Source: Pseudomonas fluorescens
GTDB lineage: Bacteria > Pseudomonadota > Gammaproteobacteria > Pseudomonadales > Pseudomonadaceae
Direction: 5' to 3'
Assembly (NCBI RefSeq): GCF_018614655.1
Contig: NZ_JAGGOG010000025.1
Location: forward strand, 1-64,000
DNA length: 64,000 nt
The number at the start of each line of letters is the position of its first letter. Within the stretch, counting starts at the first letter, position 1. Under the pieces are notes generated by a model. The model had not been told where the DNA came from and made no database searches. It saw nothing but the letters and a program-made list of their open reading frames with translations. Positions 55,258-62,669 of the stretch are shown here, piece after piece. The position numbers and the translations under genes were made by a program.

Positions 55258-55358
55258 TGTGGCGAGCGGGCTTGCCCGCGTTGGGCCGCGAAGCGGCCCC
55301 GTATGACTCGGTTTTAGGGCTGCTTCGCCGCCCAACGGGGGCAAGCCCCCTCGCTACA
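55258..55358. repeat. REP-type inverted repeat, family A
   Basis: Left arm TGTGGCGAGCGGGCTTGCCC, right arm with GGGGGCAAGCCCCCTCGC: the two arms belong to slightly different subtypes. Confidence 0.8.
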
Positions 55359-55422
55359 GGTACACTCCACCCCTGAAAACCCCGCCGCACTCTGCGGTTT
55401 CAAGGTTTTGACAGGAGGATAT

Positions 55423-56328
55423 GTGAGTAACCGAGGTGAGCAGTCGCTGCTCAAACAATCGACCATCCTGATGTTCGCCGTGGCGATCGCCGGGATTGTC
55501 ACGGGTGTGGTGTCAGGATCCCAATCCATTTTATTCGACGGCTTTTTCTCGCTGATTGCCACCTTTATCAAGGTGCTGATGCTGATCACGGCCAAGCTGA
55601 TCGCGAAAAAAAGCAATGATCGCTTCCAGTTCGGCTACTGGCACCTGGAACCGATGGTGCTGCTGATCGAGGGCAGTTTCCTGTTTCTGATTGCCATCTA
55701 TGCGTTTCTCAATGGGGTGTCCGGCGTTATCAATGGCGGGCGCGAGATCGAGTTGGGTCTGGTGATCATCTATGCGGCGGTGTTTACCGTCGTCGAGTTC
55801 GGCTATTTCTTCTATGTGCGCTACCGCAATCGCACGCTCAAGTCGTCGCTGATCCAGTTCGACAACATCAGTTGGCTGGTGGACGCGATGCTCTCGGTGG
55901 GCCTGTTGATAAGCTTCCTGACGGCGTTGCTGCTCAAGTCCCAGGGCTATGGTGAGTGGGCGGTGTATGTCGACCCATTGATTCTGATCCTGCTGGCCCT
56001 GAGCATGCTGGCGCCGGCGTTCAAGATCCTGCGCCCGGCCTTGCGTGATGTGCTGGGGATTGCACCGGATCAACTGGACGACAAGGTGCGCGAAGTGATG
56101 GACGCGGCCCAGGCCAAGCATGGTTTCGACGATTATGTGTCTTACGTGCAGAAGCACGGGCGGGCGCGGTTTATCGAGATTCATGTGGTGCTGCCGGCGG
56201 ATTACCCGATGGACAGCGTCGCGACCCTCGATGGGCTGCGCGAAGAGATATCCACAGGGTTGGGTAAACCGGACGCGGCGCGTTGGTTGACCATCAGCTT
56301 TACCGGGGACCGCAAGTGGGTCGCATAA
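55423..56328 (+). CDS. Cation diffusion facilitator family transporter
   Basis: 301 residues, six hydrophobic helices and a C-terminal cytoplasmic domain of about 90 residues. The family's first acidic site is visible in SILFDGFFSLIATF near residue 37, and the later helix contains WLVDAMLSVG. Probable exporter of a divalent metal by H+ or K+ exchange; metal unknown. GTG at 55423 lies behind AGGAGG. Confidence 0.87.
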   Translation: MSNRGEQSLLKQSTILMFAVAIAGIVTGVVSGSQSILFDGFFSLIATFIKVLMLITAKLIAKKSNDRFQFGYWHLEPMVLLIEGSFLFLIAIYAFLNGVSGVINGGREIELGLVIIYAAVFTVVEFGYFFYVRYRNRTLKSSLIQFDNISWLVDAMLSVGLLISFLTALLLKSQGYGEWAVYVDPLILILLALSMLAPAFKILRPALRDVLGIAPDQLDDKVREVMDAAQAKHGFDDYVSYVQKHGRARFIEIHVVLPADYPMDSVATLDGLREEISTGLGKPDAARWLTISFTGDRKWVA

Positions 56329-56338
56329 GGTACTGATC

Positions 56339-56456
56339 TGTAGCCGCTGTCGAGGTACGAGGCTGCGATGGGTTTGGTGCGGCATTCCGACGAAGCGACC
56401 CCCGAGGGCGGTCCTGCGGACACGCATCGCAGCCTCGTACCTCGGTAGCGGCTACA
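56339..56456. repeat. REP-type inverted repeat, family C, overlapping the epimerase stop
   Basis: Arms TGTAGCCGCTGTCGAGGTAC and near complement. Its last 5 bp (56452-56456) supply the stop codon and final bases of the leftward epimerase gene. Confidence 0.85.
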
Positions 56457-57570
56457 AGGCGTCGGCCAAACCCCGATAGCAGGTGGCCAAATGGTAGGGC
56501 GTGGTCGATGGCATATCCCATCGACTCACCGCCCCACTGGCATCCAGGCATTCATTCCAGCCTTTGTGATGCAGGAACCGTTGCTGCAACGCCTGCAATT
56601 GGTATTGCAACACGGCTTCGCTCCCCGGTCGCAAGGTCAGTGCCCGCAGGTATTCGGCCTGGGCCCAGATGCGCTGGGTGCCGTCACGTACGGTGCCATC
56701 CAGGGCGAGCATACCGCTGACCGCACCGGTCAACTTATCCACACCCTTTTGCTCGGCATAGGTAAACGCCCGGGCCAGCGAGGCGTGCAGGGGTGTGTTT
56801 TTCAGCACGTCCGAAGACGCCAGCAAAAAGAACCATTCGAACTGGTGCCCTGGCTCAAACCAGTTATCCACAGCACCCAACGGTTTTTCCATCATGACCC
56901 CGTGCTGGCGGTCGATGAAACGCTGCTGCATGGCTGTCGCGAGCGCCAGCAAGGCACTTTGTACGGCGGCGTCTTCACGTACCGCGAGGGTAGCGAGGAA
57001 GCCTTCGGCGAGGTGCATCAACGGGTTTTGCAGCGGGCCGGACTTGAGGGACGACCAATTGCGCTCCAGCACCGCTTCATACAAGCCGTCGCCGGTGGCG
57101 AACCGTTCGGCGACCACTTCCAGGGCGGCATTGAGCACCGACTCCACCAGCGGCTCACGCACTTTGGCCCAGTAGTGGGCGCAGGCGAAGATGATGAAGG
57201 CGTGGGTGTAGAGGTCTTTGCGCTTGTCCAGCGGCTTGCCGTGGGGGTCGATGCTGTAGAACCAGCCGCCGTGCTCGGCGTCATGGAAGTGTCGCTGCAG
57301 TGAACGAAACAATGCCGCCGCACGCTCTTCGGCAAAGTCTGCGCCTGGCTCACCGATCAGGCTGGCGAACAGGTACAACTGCCGGGCGCAGGCCATGGCG
57401 CGGTAGCGTTGCGCGGGCAGGGGATGGTGATCGGCGTTCAGAGCCTCATAAGGCAGCGCCAGGTCGGCATTCCAGCCGGGACCTTGCCAGAGCGGCACGA
57501 TCAGGTCGTGGAAGTGCGTGAGCACGGCGTTCAATTGAGGCTTGAGGGCGGAGCTTGGAGCGATGGGCAT
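56452..57570 (-). CDS. AGE family epimerase/isomerase
   Basis: 372 residues, (alpha/alpha)6-barrel family of N-acylglucosamine 2-epimerase, mannose isomerase and YihS. Conserved RYRAMACARQLYLFA near residue 55, GWFYSIDPHG, KDLYTHAF (active-site His) near 120, EPGHQFEWFFLL (active-site His) near 245 and a C-terminal HLATCYRGL. It is closest in look to the mannose or aldose-ketose isomerase branch, but the sugar is not certain. Terminated within a REP element. Confidence 0.85.
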   Translation of the reverse strand: MPIAPSSALKPQLNAVLTHFHDLIVPLWQGPGWNADLALPYEALNADHHPLPAQRYRAMACARQLYLFASLIGEPGADFAEERAAALFRSLQRHFHDAEHGGWFYSIDPHGKPLDKRKDLYTHAFIIFACAHYWAKVREPLVESVLNAALEVVAERFATGDGLYEAVLERNWSSLKSGPLQNPLMHLAEGFLATLAVREDAAVQSALLALATAMQQRFIDRQHGVMMEKPLGAVDNWFEPGHQFEWFFLLASSDVLKNTPLHASLARAFTYAEQKGVDKLTGAVSGMLALDGTVRDGTQRIWAQAEYLRALTLRPGSEAVLQYQLQALQQRFLHHKGWNECLDASGAVSRWDMPSTTPYHLATCYRGLADAL

Positions 57571-57646
57571 CGGCTGGCGTCGTCACGGCAGGGGTGTTTG
57601 CGCGACATGGTAGCAGGCTTGGGATCGGTGTTGTCTTTGCTGCCGC

Positions 57647-57731
57647 CTTCGCGAGCAAGCCGGCTCCCACATTCGACCGAGTACATTCTTTGAAATACGG
57701 TCAAATGTGGGAGCCGGGCTTGCTCGCGAAG
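57647..57731. repeat. REP-type inverted repeat, family B
   Basis: CTTCGCGAGCAAGCCGGCTC and complement, a GCCGG variant, between ureJ and the epimerase gene. Confidence 0.9.
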
Positions 57732-57755
57732 AGGCCCTTACTAACAGCGCAAATG

Positions 57756-58328
57756 TTAGCCCGCGAGCAACCACACCCCAGTCGCCGCCGAAGCCGCTCC
57801 CGCAATCCGCACCAACGGCGCTGCCGCAGCCGGCAGGAAACGCACCACGGCATAACCTGCGGCATGCAGCGCCGCCGTTGCACCCACAAACCCTGCGGCA
57901 TAGGCCCAAGGGCTGGACATGTCCGGCAGCTCCAGGCCATGGGCCACACCATGGAACAAGGCAAACAGCGCCGTTGCTGCAACTGCTACCGCAACCGGTG
58001 GACGAATCGCCAGGGCCACCGCCAAGCCAAGCGCCAGTACCGAAGCGGCAATCCCGCTTTCCAGGCCCGGCAGTTCCAGGCCTTCAAAACCCAGCAGGCC
58101 GCCGATCAGCATGGTGCCCACAAACGTGCAAGGCAGCGCCCAGCGAGCCGCGCCTTTTTGCTGGGCGGCCCACAAGCCGACCGCCACCATCGCCAGCAGA
58201 TGGTCGATGCCGCTTAACGGGTGGCTGATACCGGCCACCAGGCCGTTGTCGCCATGGCCCGGGTGAGCGAAGGCCAGGGCAGGGGTGAGCAGCAGGGTGG
58301 CGGCGCCAAACAGTTTCTTGAGGCTCAT
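57756..58328 (-). CDS. ureJ: HupE/UreJ family membrane protein
   Basis: 190 residues with a signal-like N-terminus ending AFAHPGHGDN and about six helices. The HPLSGIDHLLAM motif (HxxxxDH) near residue 36 and the HGVAHGLELP motif near 126 are the metal-binding signature. Probable nickel (or cobalt) permease feeding urease. 22 bp downstream of ureG. Confidence 0.92.
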   Translation of the reverse strand: MSLKKLFGAATLLLTPALAFAHPGHGDNGLVAGISHPLSGIDHLLAMVAVGLWAAQQKGAARWALPCTFVGTMLIGGLLGFEGLELPGLESGIAASVLALGLAVALAIRPPVAVAVAATALFALFHGVAHGLELPDMSSPWAYAAGFVGATAALHAAGYAVVRFLPAAAAPLVRIAGAASAATGVWLLAG

Positions 58329-58350
58329 GGACAGATTCCTTGGTGGTTGA

Positions 58351-58965
58351 TCAGGCTGCGGTCAGCAAGCCTTGGCGTTCGATAAAGGCGACGATTTCTT
58401 CCAGGCCGACGCCGGTTTTCTGATTGCTGAAGACAAAGGGTTTGCCGCCGCGCATGCGTTGGGTATCGCTGTTCATCAGTTCCAGGGACGCGCCTACCAG
58501 CGGCGCCAGGTCGATCTTGTTGATCACCAGCAAGTCGGACTTGCAAATTCCGGGGCCGCCTTTGCGCGGCAACTTGTCACCGGCCGAAACATCGATCACA
58601 TAGATGGTCAGGTCCGACAGCTCAGGGCTGAAGGTCGCCGAGAGGTTGTCGCCACCGGATTCCACCAGGATCAGGTCCAGGCCCGGAAAGCGCCGGTTCA
58701 GTTGATCCACCGCTTCCAGGTTGATGGACGCATCTTCACGAATCGCTGTGTGGGGGCAGCCGCCGGTTTCCACGCCGATGATCCGCTCAGGCGCCAGGGC
58801 TTGATTGCGCACCAGGAAATCGGCGTCTTCGCGGGTATAGATGTCGTTGGTGACCACCGCCAGGTTGTAGCGGTCGCGCAGGGCCAGGCACAGGGCCAGG
58901 GTCAGGGCGGTCTTGCCGGAGCCGACCGGGCCACCGATGCCAACACGCAGGGGTTGTGTGTTCAT
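58351..58965 (-). CDS. ureG: Urease accessory GTPase UreG
   Basis: 204 residues. SIMIBI GTPase that delivers nickel to urease. P-loop GIGGPVGSGKTALT near residue 10, TNDIYTREDADFL, the CPH nickel site in ETGGCPHTAIREDAS near 72 and ESGGDNLSA near 103. ATG at 58965 after GGAG; the ATG at 58977 is less likely. Follows ureF by 24 bp. Confidence 0.97.
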   Translation of the reverse strand: MNTQPLRVGIGGPVGSGKTALTLALCLALRDRYNLAVVTNDIYTREDADFLVRNQALAPERIIGVETGGCPHTAIREDASINLEAVDQLNRRFPGLDLILVESGGDNLSATFSPELSDLTIYVIDVSAGDKLPRKGGPGICKSDLLVINKIDLAPLVGASLELMNSDTQRMRGGKPFVFSNQKTGVGLEEIVAFIERQGLLTAA

Positions 58966-58989
58966 GTGCTTCTCCAAAATAAAAGGCGC

Positions 58990-59664
58990 CTAGGAACGGA
59001 ACAGGCGGCTGTACTGGCGCTCGTGAGCCATGCACGCCAGGGACAGGCCAAAGGCGGCGCTACCGTAATGATCGGGATCGAGTTGGCTGGCATCCTGCTG
59101 GGCCTGTTGCAGCAGTGGCAGCAACTCACTGGTCAGGCGTTGCGCGGCTTGCTGGCCCAGGGGCAGGGTTTTCATCAGCACGGCGAGCTGGTTTTCCAGC
59201 CAGCTCCAGAGCCAGGCGGCCAGGGCATCTTGCGCACTGATATGCCAGGCACGGGCGGCCAGGGCCCAGCCCAGGGCCAGGTGCGGTTCGGGGCGTTGTT
59301 CGAGGAACTGTCGGGCGGGATCGTCCAGTTCCGGCAAGCCAGCCAAGAGTTGCTGCAGGGAGTAGCCCATTTGCCGGCTTTCCTGGTACAGCTCGCGGGT
59401 TTCGCGGCTGGCGCGGTGTTCTTCACACAATTGGGACAGACGCGGCCAGTCCTGCGCGGCGGCCGCCTGGCAATGGGCGAGCAGCAACGGCGCTTCAAAG
59501 CGTGCCAGGTTGAGCAGCAATTGGTCACTGATCCAGCGGCGGGCGGTGATGGAGTCGTTCACCCGGCCGTTTTCCACTGCCATTTCCAGGCCCTGGGAAT
59601 AGCTGTAGCCACCAATCGGCAGCTGCGGACTGGCCAGACGCAGCAGCGCCCAGGCTGGGTTCAT
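58990..59664 (-). CDS. ureF: Urease accessory protein UreF
   Basis: 224 residues, all-helical. Typical ASPQLPIGGYSYSQGLEMAVE near residue 12. It acts with UreD and UreG as the apourease activation complex. Its start overlaps the end of ureE by 4 bp. Confidence 0.95.
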   Translation of the reverse strand: MNPAWALLRLASPQLPIGGYSYSQGLEMAVENGRVNDSITARRWISDQLLLNLARFEAPLLLAHCQAAAAQDWPRLSQLCEEHRASRETRELYQESRQMGYSLQQLLAGLPELDDPARQFLEQRPEPHLALGWALAARAWHISAQDALAAWLWSWLENQLAVLMKTLPLGQQAAQRLTSELLPLLQQAQQDASQLDPDHYGSAAFGLSLACMAHERQYSRLFRS

Positions 59665-60161
59665 AGACGCACGCCGAACTGATGCAGCTTGGGCGGGTAG
59701 TTGAAGTCTTCGTCACCGTGACGCGAATGATGATGACCACCGCCGTAGGCGCCGTGTTCCGGCTGGAACGGCGCCTCGATGGTTTCAGTGTTCGCGCCCA
59801 GTTGTTCGAGCATGGCTTTGAGTACGTAATCGTCCAGCAGGCGCAGCCAGCCATCGCCGACTTGCAGGGCAACATGGCGATTGCCCAAGTGATAGGCGGC
59901 GCGGGTCAGTTCGAAGGCATTGCTGCAGGTGACGTGTAGCAAGTGTTCAGGGCGGGCACATACGCGTACGACACGTCCGTCCTCTGCCTGTAGGAATTCG
60001 CCGTCGTGCAGCGGTGGTTGTCCGCGCTCCAGAAACAGGCCCACGTCTTCGCCGTCGGCACTGAAACAGCGCAAGCGGCTTTTACTGCGTGCTTCGAAAT
60101 TCAGCAGCAGCTCCGCGGCCCAGAGGGCTTGGGGGGCAATTCGGCGGTGGATGACCAGCAT
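59661..60161 (-). CDS. ureE: Urease accessory nickel metallochaperone UreE
   Basis: 166 residues. N-terminal beta domain, central LGNRHVALQV motif near residue 95 with the family's nickel-binding His at HVA, and a His-rich tail (GGGHHHSRHGDED). ATG at 60161 gives MLVIHRRIAP; the frame extends to 60296 without ribosome site. First gene of the ureE-ureF-ureG-ureJ unit; the structural genes ureABC and ureD are not in this window. Confidence 0.96.
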   Translation of the reverse strand: MLVIHRRIAPQALWAAELLLNFEARSKSRLRCFSADGEDVGLFLERGQPPLHDGEFLQAEDGRVVRVCARPEHLLHVTCSNAFELTRAAYHLGNRHVALQVGDGWLRLLDDYVLKAMLEQLGANTETIEAPFQPEHGAYGGGHHHSRHGDEDFNYPPKLHQFGVRL

Positions 60162-60497
60162 CAGAAGGCTTCCAGCTATGAGCGATAAGCAAGCTAGAGC
60201 AAGGGTCTTGCCAATCACGCGGGGAGTGGGAATTCCCTGTAGGCAGGCGCTTTCGTGCCACCGGATAGGGCGCTGAGACATTTCGAGATGTCTCATGTTG
60301 GTGCGTGAGCGGATTTATAGCACCGGAATCGGGCGATTCGCCGTCACTCACAGGGTATTTCGTATGAAATATCCTTCATCTTTTTCTTGTTGTGGAATTA
60401 AGAGATTTGTCCTACGTGGCTACGGGATTTGCCGTTCATTTTATTACGCACCCTTTGATTAGGATGCCGCTCGTGTTTAACCAGTGCGGCACCTGTC
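60162..60497. other. Divergent ureE / NlpC-P60 intergenic region
   Basis: 336 bp with no supported gene. It contains a 22-bp near-palindrome at 60274-60295 (TGAGACATTTC/GAGATGTCTCA, one mismatch) which may be an operator. No clear promoter for either gene stood out. Confidence 0.5.
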
Positions 60498-61010
60498 ATG
60501 TTCAAATCATCCTTATGTTTACTTTTTCTGTGTTTAGTCAGTGTTTCGTCTTTCGCGAATATTCAGCCGCGTGCCTTCTCCTTGAACGGGTTGGGGGATT
60601 CGCTGACGGGCGTGCCGCAGCCTTCTATCGACAATGTGATCGACCGCGCCCACGGGTTGCTGGGTACGCCCTATAAACTGGGTGGAACATCGGTGGGCCA
60701 GGGCTTCGACTGCAGCGGTTTATTGGTCTATCTGTTCAAGACCGAGGCTAATATTCAACTGCCCCGCACCACGACGGCGATGCACCGTTCAACGGCAGCC
60801 ACGGTCAAGCGCGACGCGCTGCGACCAGGCGATGCAGTGTTTTTCAAGGGCAATGGGCGCGGCCAGATCAGCCATGTGGGTCTTTATATCGGCGGGGGCA
60901 AGTTCATTCACTCGCCGCGTACCGGCAAGAACATCCGTATCGACTCTTTAGCCAACAGCTACTGGAAGAAGAACTACACCACCGCTAAGCGATTTCATGT
61001 GGTGCGCTGA
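60498..61010 (+). CDS. NlpC/P60 family cysteine peptidase (C40)
   Basis: 170 residues with a signal peptide (about 20 residues, MFKSSLCLLFLCLVSVSSFA). The papain-like hydrolase core has Cys72 (FDCSGLL), His126 (ISHVGLYIG) and His138 (FIHSPRTG), a complete triad. Probable periplasmic peptidoglycan D,L-endopeptidase. No SH3 or LysM domain is seen. Its end is 5 bp from the 3' end of the convergent DesT gene. Confidence 0.92.
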   Translation: MFKSSLCLLFLCLVSVSSFANIQPRAFSLNGLGDSLTGVPQPSIDNVIDRAHGLLGTPYKLGGTSVGQGFDCSGLLVYLFKTEANIQLPRTTTAMHRSTAATVKRDALRPGDAVFFKGNGRGQISHVGLYIGGGKFIHSPRTGKNIRIDSLANSYWKKNYTTAKRFHVVR

Positions 61011-61015
61011 CCGGG

Positions 61016-61648
61016 TTACTCGGTGCTGCCCAGCCCTTGCCAGTGCTTGAGGCCGATAAAGATAAAACGCAGCTGCTGGGTGATCTTGGCCTGGGGCGTA
61101 AGGTGCGCCGGCAGGGCTTCGGCGGGTGGGTCGATGATATCGGGAAGGGTGGCGAACACGCTTTTGACGATCAGGTCGGCCATGACGTGCAAACCTTCGG
61201 CGTCCAGGTGCTGGAGCTTGGGCATCAGGGTCAGGTCGGCCGCAAGGTCCGAGGTGATGTCTTCACGCAAGGCGCCGATGGCTTGGCGAACCGCCAGGCA
61301 CCCACCGTATTGTTCGCGCGCCAGGAACAGGAACTGCGAGCGATTGGCGGCCACTACGTCGAGAAAGATCCGCACGGAGGCATCGATAATGCCGCCCATG
61401 ACGAATTCATTGTGGCGCACCAGGCGAATGGTGGCGCGGAAGGTCTGGCCTACTTCGCTGACCAATACCAGGCCCAATTGATCCATATCGTCAAAGTGGC
61501 GGTAGAAACCGGTGGGCACGATGCCGGCGGTTTTTGCGACTTCCCGCAGGCTCAAGCTGCCAAACCCTCGGCCACACTCCATCAGATGGCGGGCTGCGTC
61601 CATTAAGGCAAGGCGGGTCTGTTGCTTCTGTTCAGCGCGGGGCAGCAT
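61016..61648 (-). CDS. desT: TetR family regulator, DesT-like
   Basis: 210 residues. N-terminal helix-turn-helix with LSLREVAKTAGIVPTGFYRHF near residue 35 and a TetR C-terminal domain. The sequence closely follows DesT, the acyl-CoA-responsive repressor of aerobic fatty-acid desaturation, including FLFLAREQYGG and the C-terminal LRFIFIGLKHWQG. In P. aeruginosa desT also lies beside ureE. ATG at 61648; 15 upstream codons are not supported. Confidence 0.85.
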   Translation of the reverse strand: MLPRAEQKQQTRLALMDAARHLMECGRGFGSLSLREVAKTAGIVPTGFYRHFDDMDQLGLVLVSEVGQTFRATIRLVRHNEFVMGGIIDASVRIFLDVVAANRSQFLFLAREQYGGCLAVRQAIGALREDITSDLAADLTLMPKLQHLDAEGLHVMADLIVKSVFATLPDIIDPPAEALPAHLTPQAKITQQLRFIFIGLKHWQGLGSTE

Positions 61649-61753
61649 GGGCGGGTGGGCTTTGTGGACAAGGACAGCGACGCACTCTAGCAAAACAACT
61701 TTACTGGCGTCGAACTTGAGGCGGGCGAAGGGTGTTGCGGGTTACATAAAGTC

Positions 61754-61786
61754 AAAAGCCCGATTCGGCAGAATCGGGCTTTTTTT
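61754..61786. terminator. Bidirectional terminator
   Basis: AAAAGCCCGATTC-GGCA-GAATCGGGCTTTT, with T-run rightward and A-run leftward. It serves the leftward repeat-protein gene. Confidence 0.9.
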
Positions 61787-61802
61787 CAGGGCCAGCACAG
61801 GC

Positions 61803-62300
61803 TTAGCTCGCTGCTTGATGCAGTTCTTGCAGACGATCAGCACCGCCTTCAGCAACAGCACCGGCGTAGGCACGTGCATTGGCACGGTCAGAACCGTTTT
61901 CAACCAGGCCTTTCTGTTCCAGGCGATCACGGCCACCTTCAGCAACGCCTTCGGTGTAGGCACGTTTGTTGGCTTGTTCAGCACCGCCTTCAACCAGGCC
62001 TTTCTGTTCCAGGCGATCACGACCGCCTTCAACCAAGCCTTTCTGTTCCAGACGATCACGGCCGCCTTCAACTACGCCTTCGGTATAGGCACGTTTGTTG
62101 GCTTGCTCCGAACCGTTTTCAGCGACGCCTTTGGCGTAATCGCGATTTTCATCTTCTTGCGAACCGCTGCGAGCCAGGGTTTGGCTCAAATGTGCGGCGT
62201 CAGCTTTGACTTGTGGAGTGGCTTGCTCAGACGCTGGCAGGGCAAATGCGCTGGTGGCCAGGACCGATAGTACAAAGCTTGCGAGTAATTGGCGTTTCAT
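61803..62300 (-). CDS. Exported protein made of degenerate short repeats
   Basis: 165 residues. Signal peptide MKRQLLASFVLSVLATSAFA (20 residues). From about residue 60 to the end it consists of repeats of two alternating types: EQANKRAYTEG-V-E (three copies, last one diverged) and RDRLEQKGLVE (three copies), each preceded by GG or NG. DNA repeats in the same stretch (about 61860-62130) are highly similar, so copy number can vary. Charged, predicted helical, no transmembrane segment. Function unknown. ATG at 62300 after AAGGAG. Confidence 0.85.
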   Translation of the reverse strand: MKRQLLASFVLSVLATSAFALPASEQATPQVKADAAHLSQTLARSGSQEDENRDYAKGVAENGSEQANKRAYTEGVVEGGRDRLEQKGLVEGGRDRLEQKGLVEGGAEQANKRAYTEGVAEGGRDRLEQKGLVENGSDRANARAYAGAVAEGGADRLQELHQAAS

Positions 62301-62669
62301 GATGGGTTGCTCCTTGGGAGGGCGATAAATTGGGTACAGAGCTAATGCTACTCTTGATAAGTCGATATAAAAGTTCATAAACACAATGGTAATAATCAAC
62401 AGAATTGATTGTTCCCCGCGGAGGCTCTATCTCGCACGTCTCAAGCACGCGGTTTTGCACCGTGCTGGGTATTTTCGACACGAACGTGGGTAACAACGGT
62501 GCGCCGTTGATGATGGAAGCTGTCTGAGTGGTCAGAAAGTCAGGTTTTTTCCACCTAATTGGCCATCGGGGTTAAACCCCTGCACCGTTTGTCAGTCGTA
62601 GCCATATAAGCTGTAGCCCTAACGTGCGTCGTAACTCGCACGCTCAGTCGTAATCAGGAGTCCTGTGCA
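62301..62669. other. Repeat-protein / AsmA divergent intergenic region
   Basis: 369 bp. An ATCAA-N5-TTGAT palindrome near 62397-62411 and a hairpin (GCACGCGGT...ACCGTGC) near 62448 are visible, but neither is clearly a known site. No gene is supported. Confidence 0.5.

Noticed and set aside
61860..62130. CRISPR-like array
   Set aside because: The regular DNA repeats are in frame and encode the exported repeat protein; there are no unique equal-length spacers.
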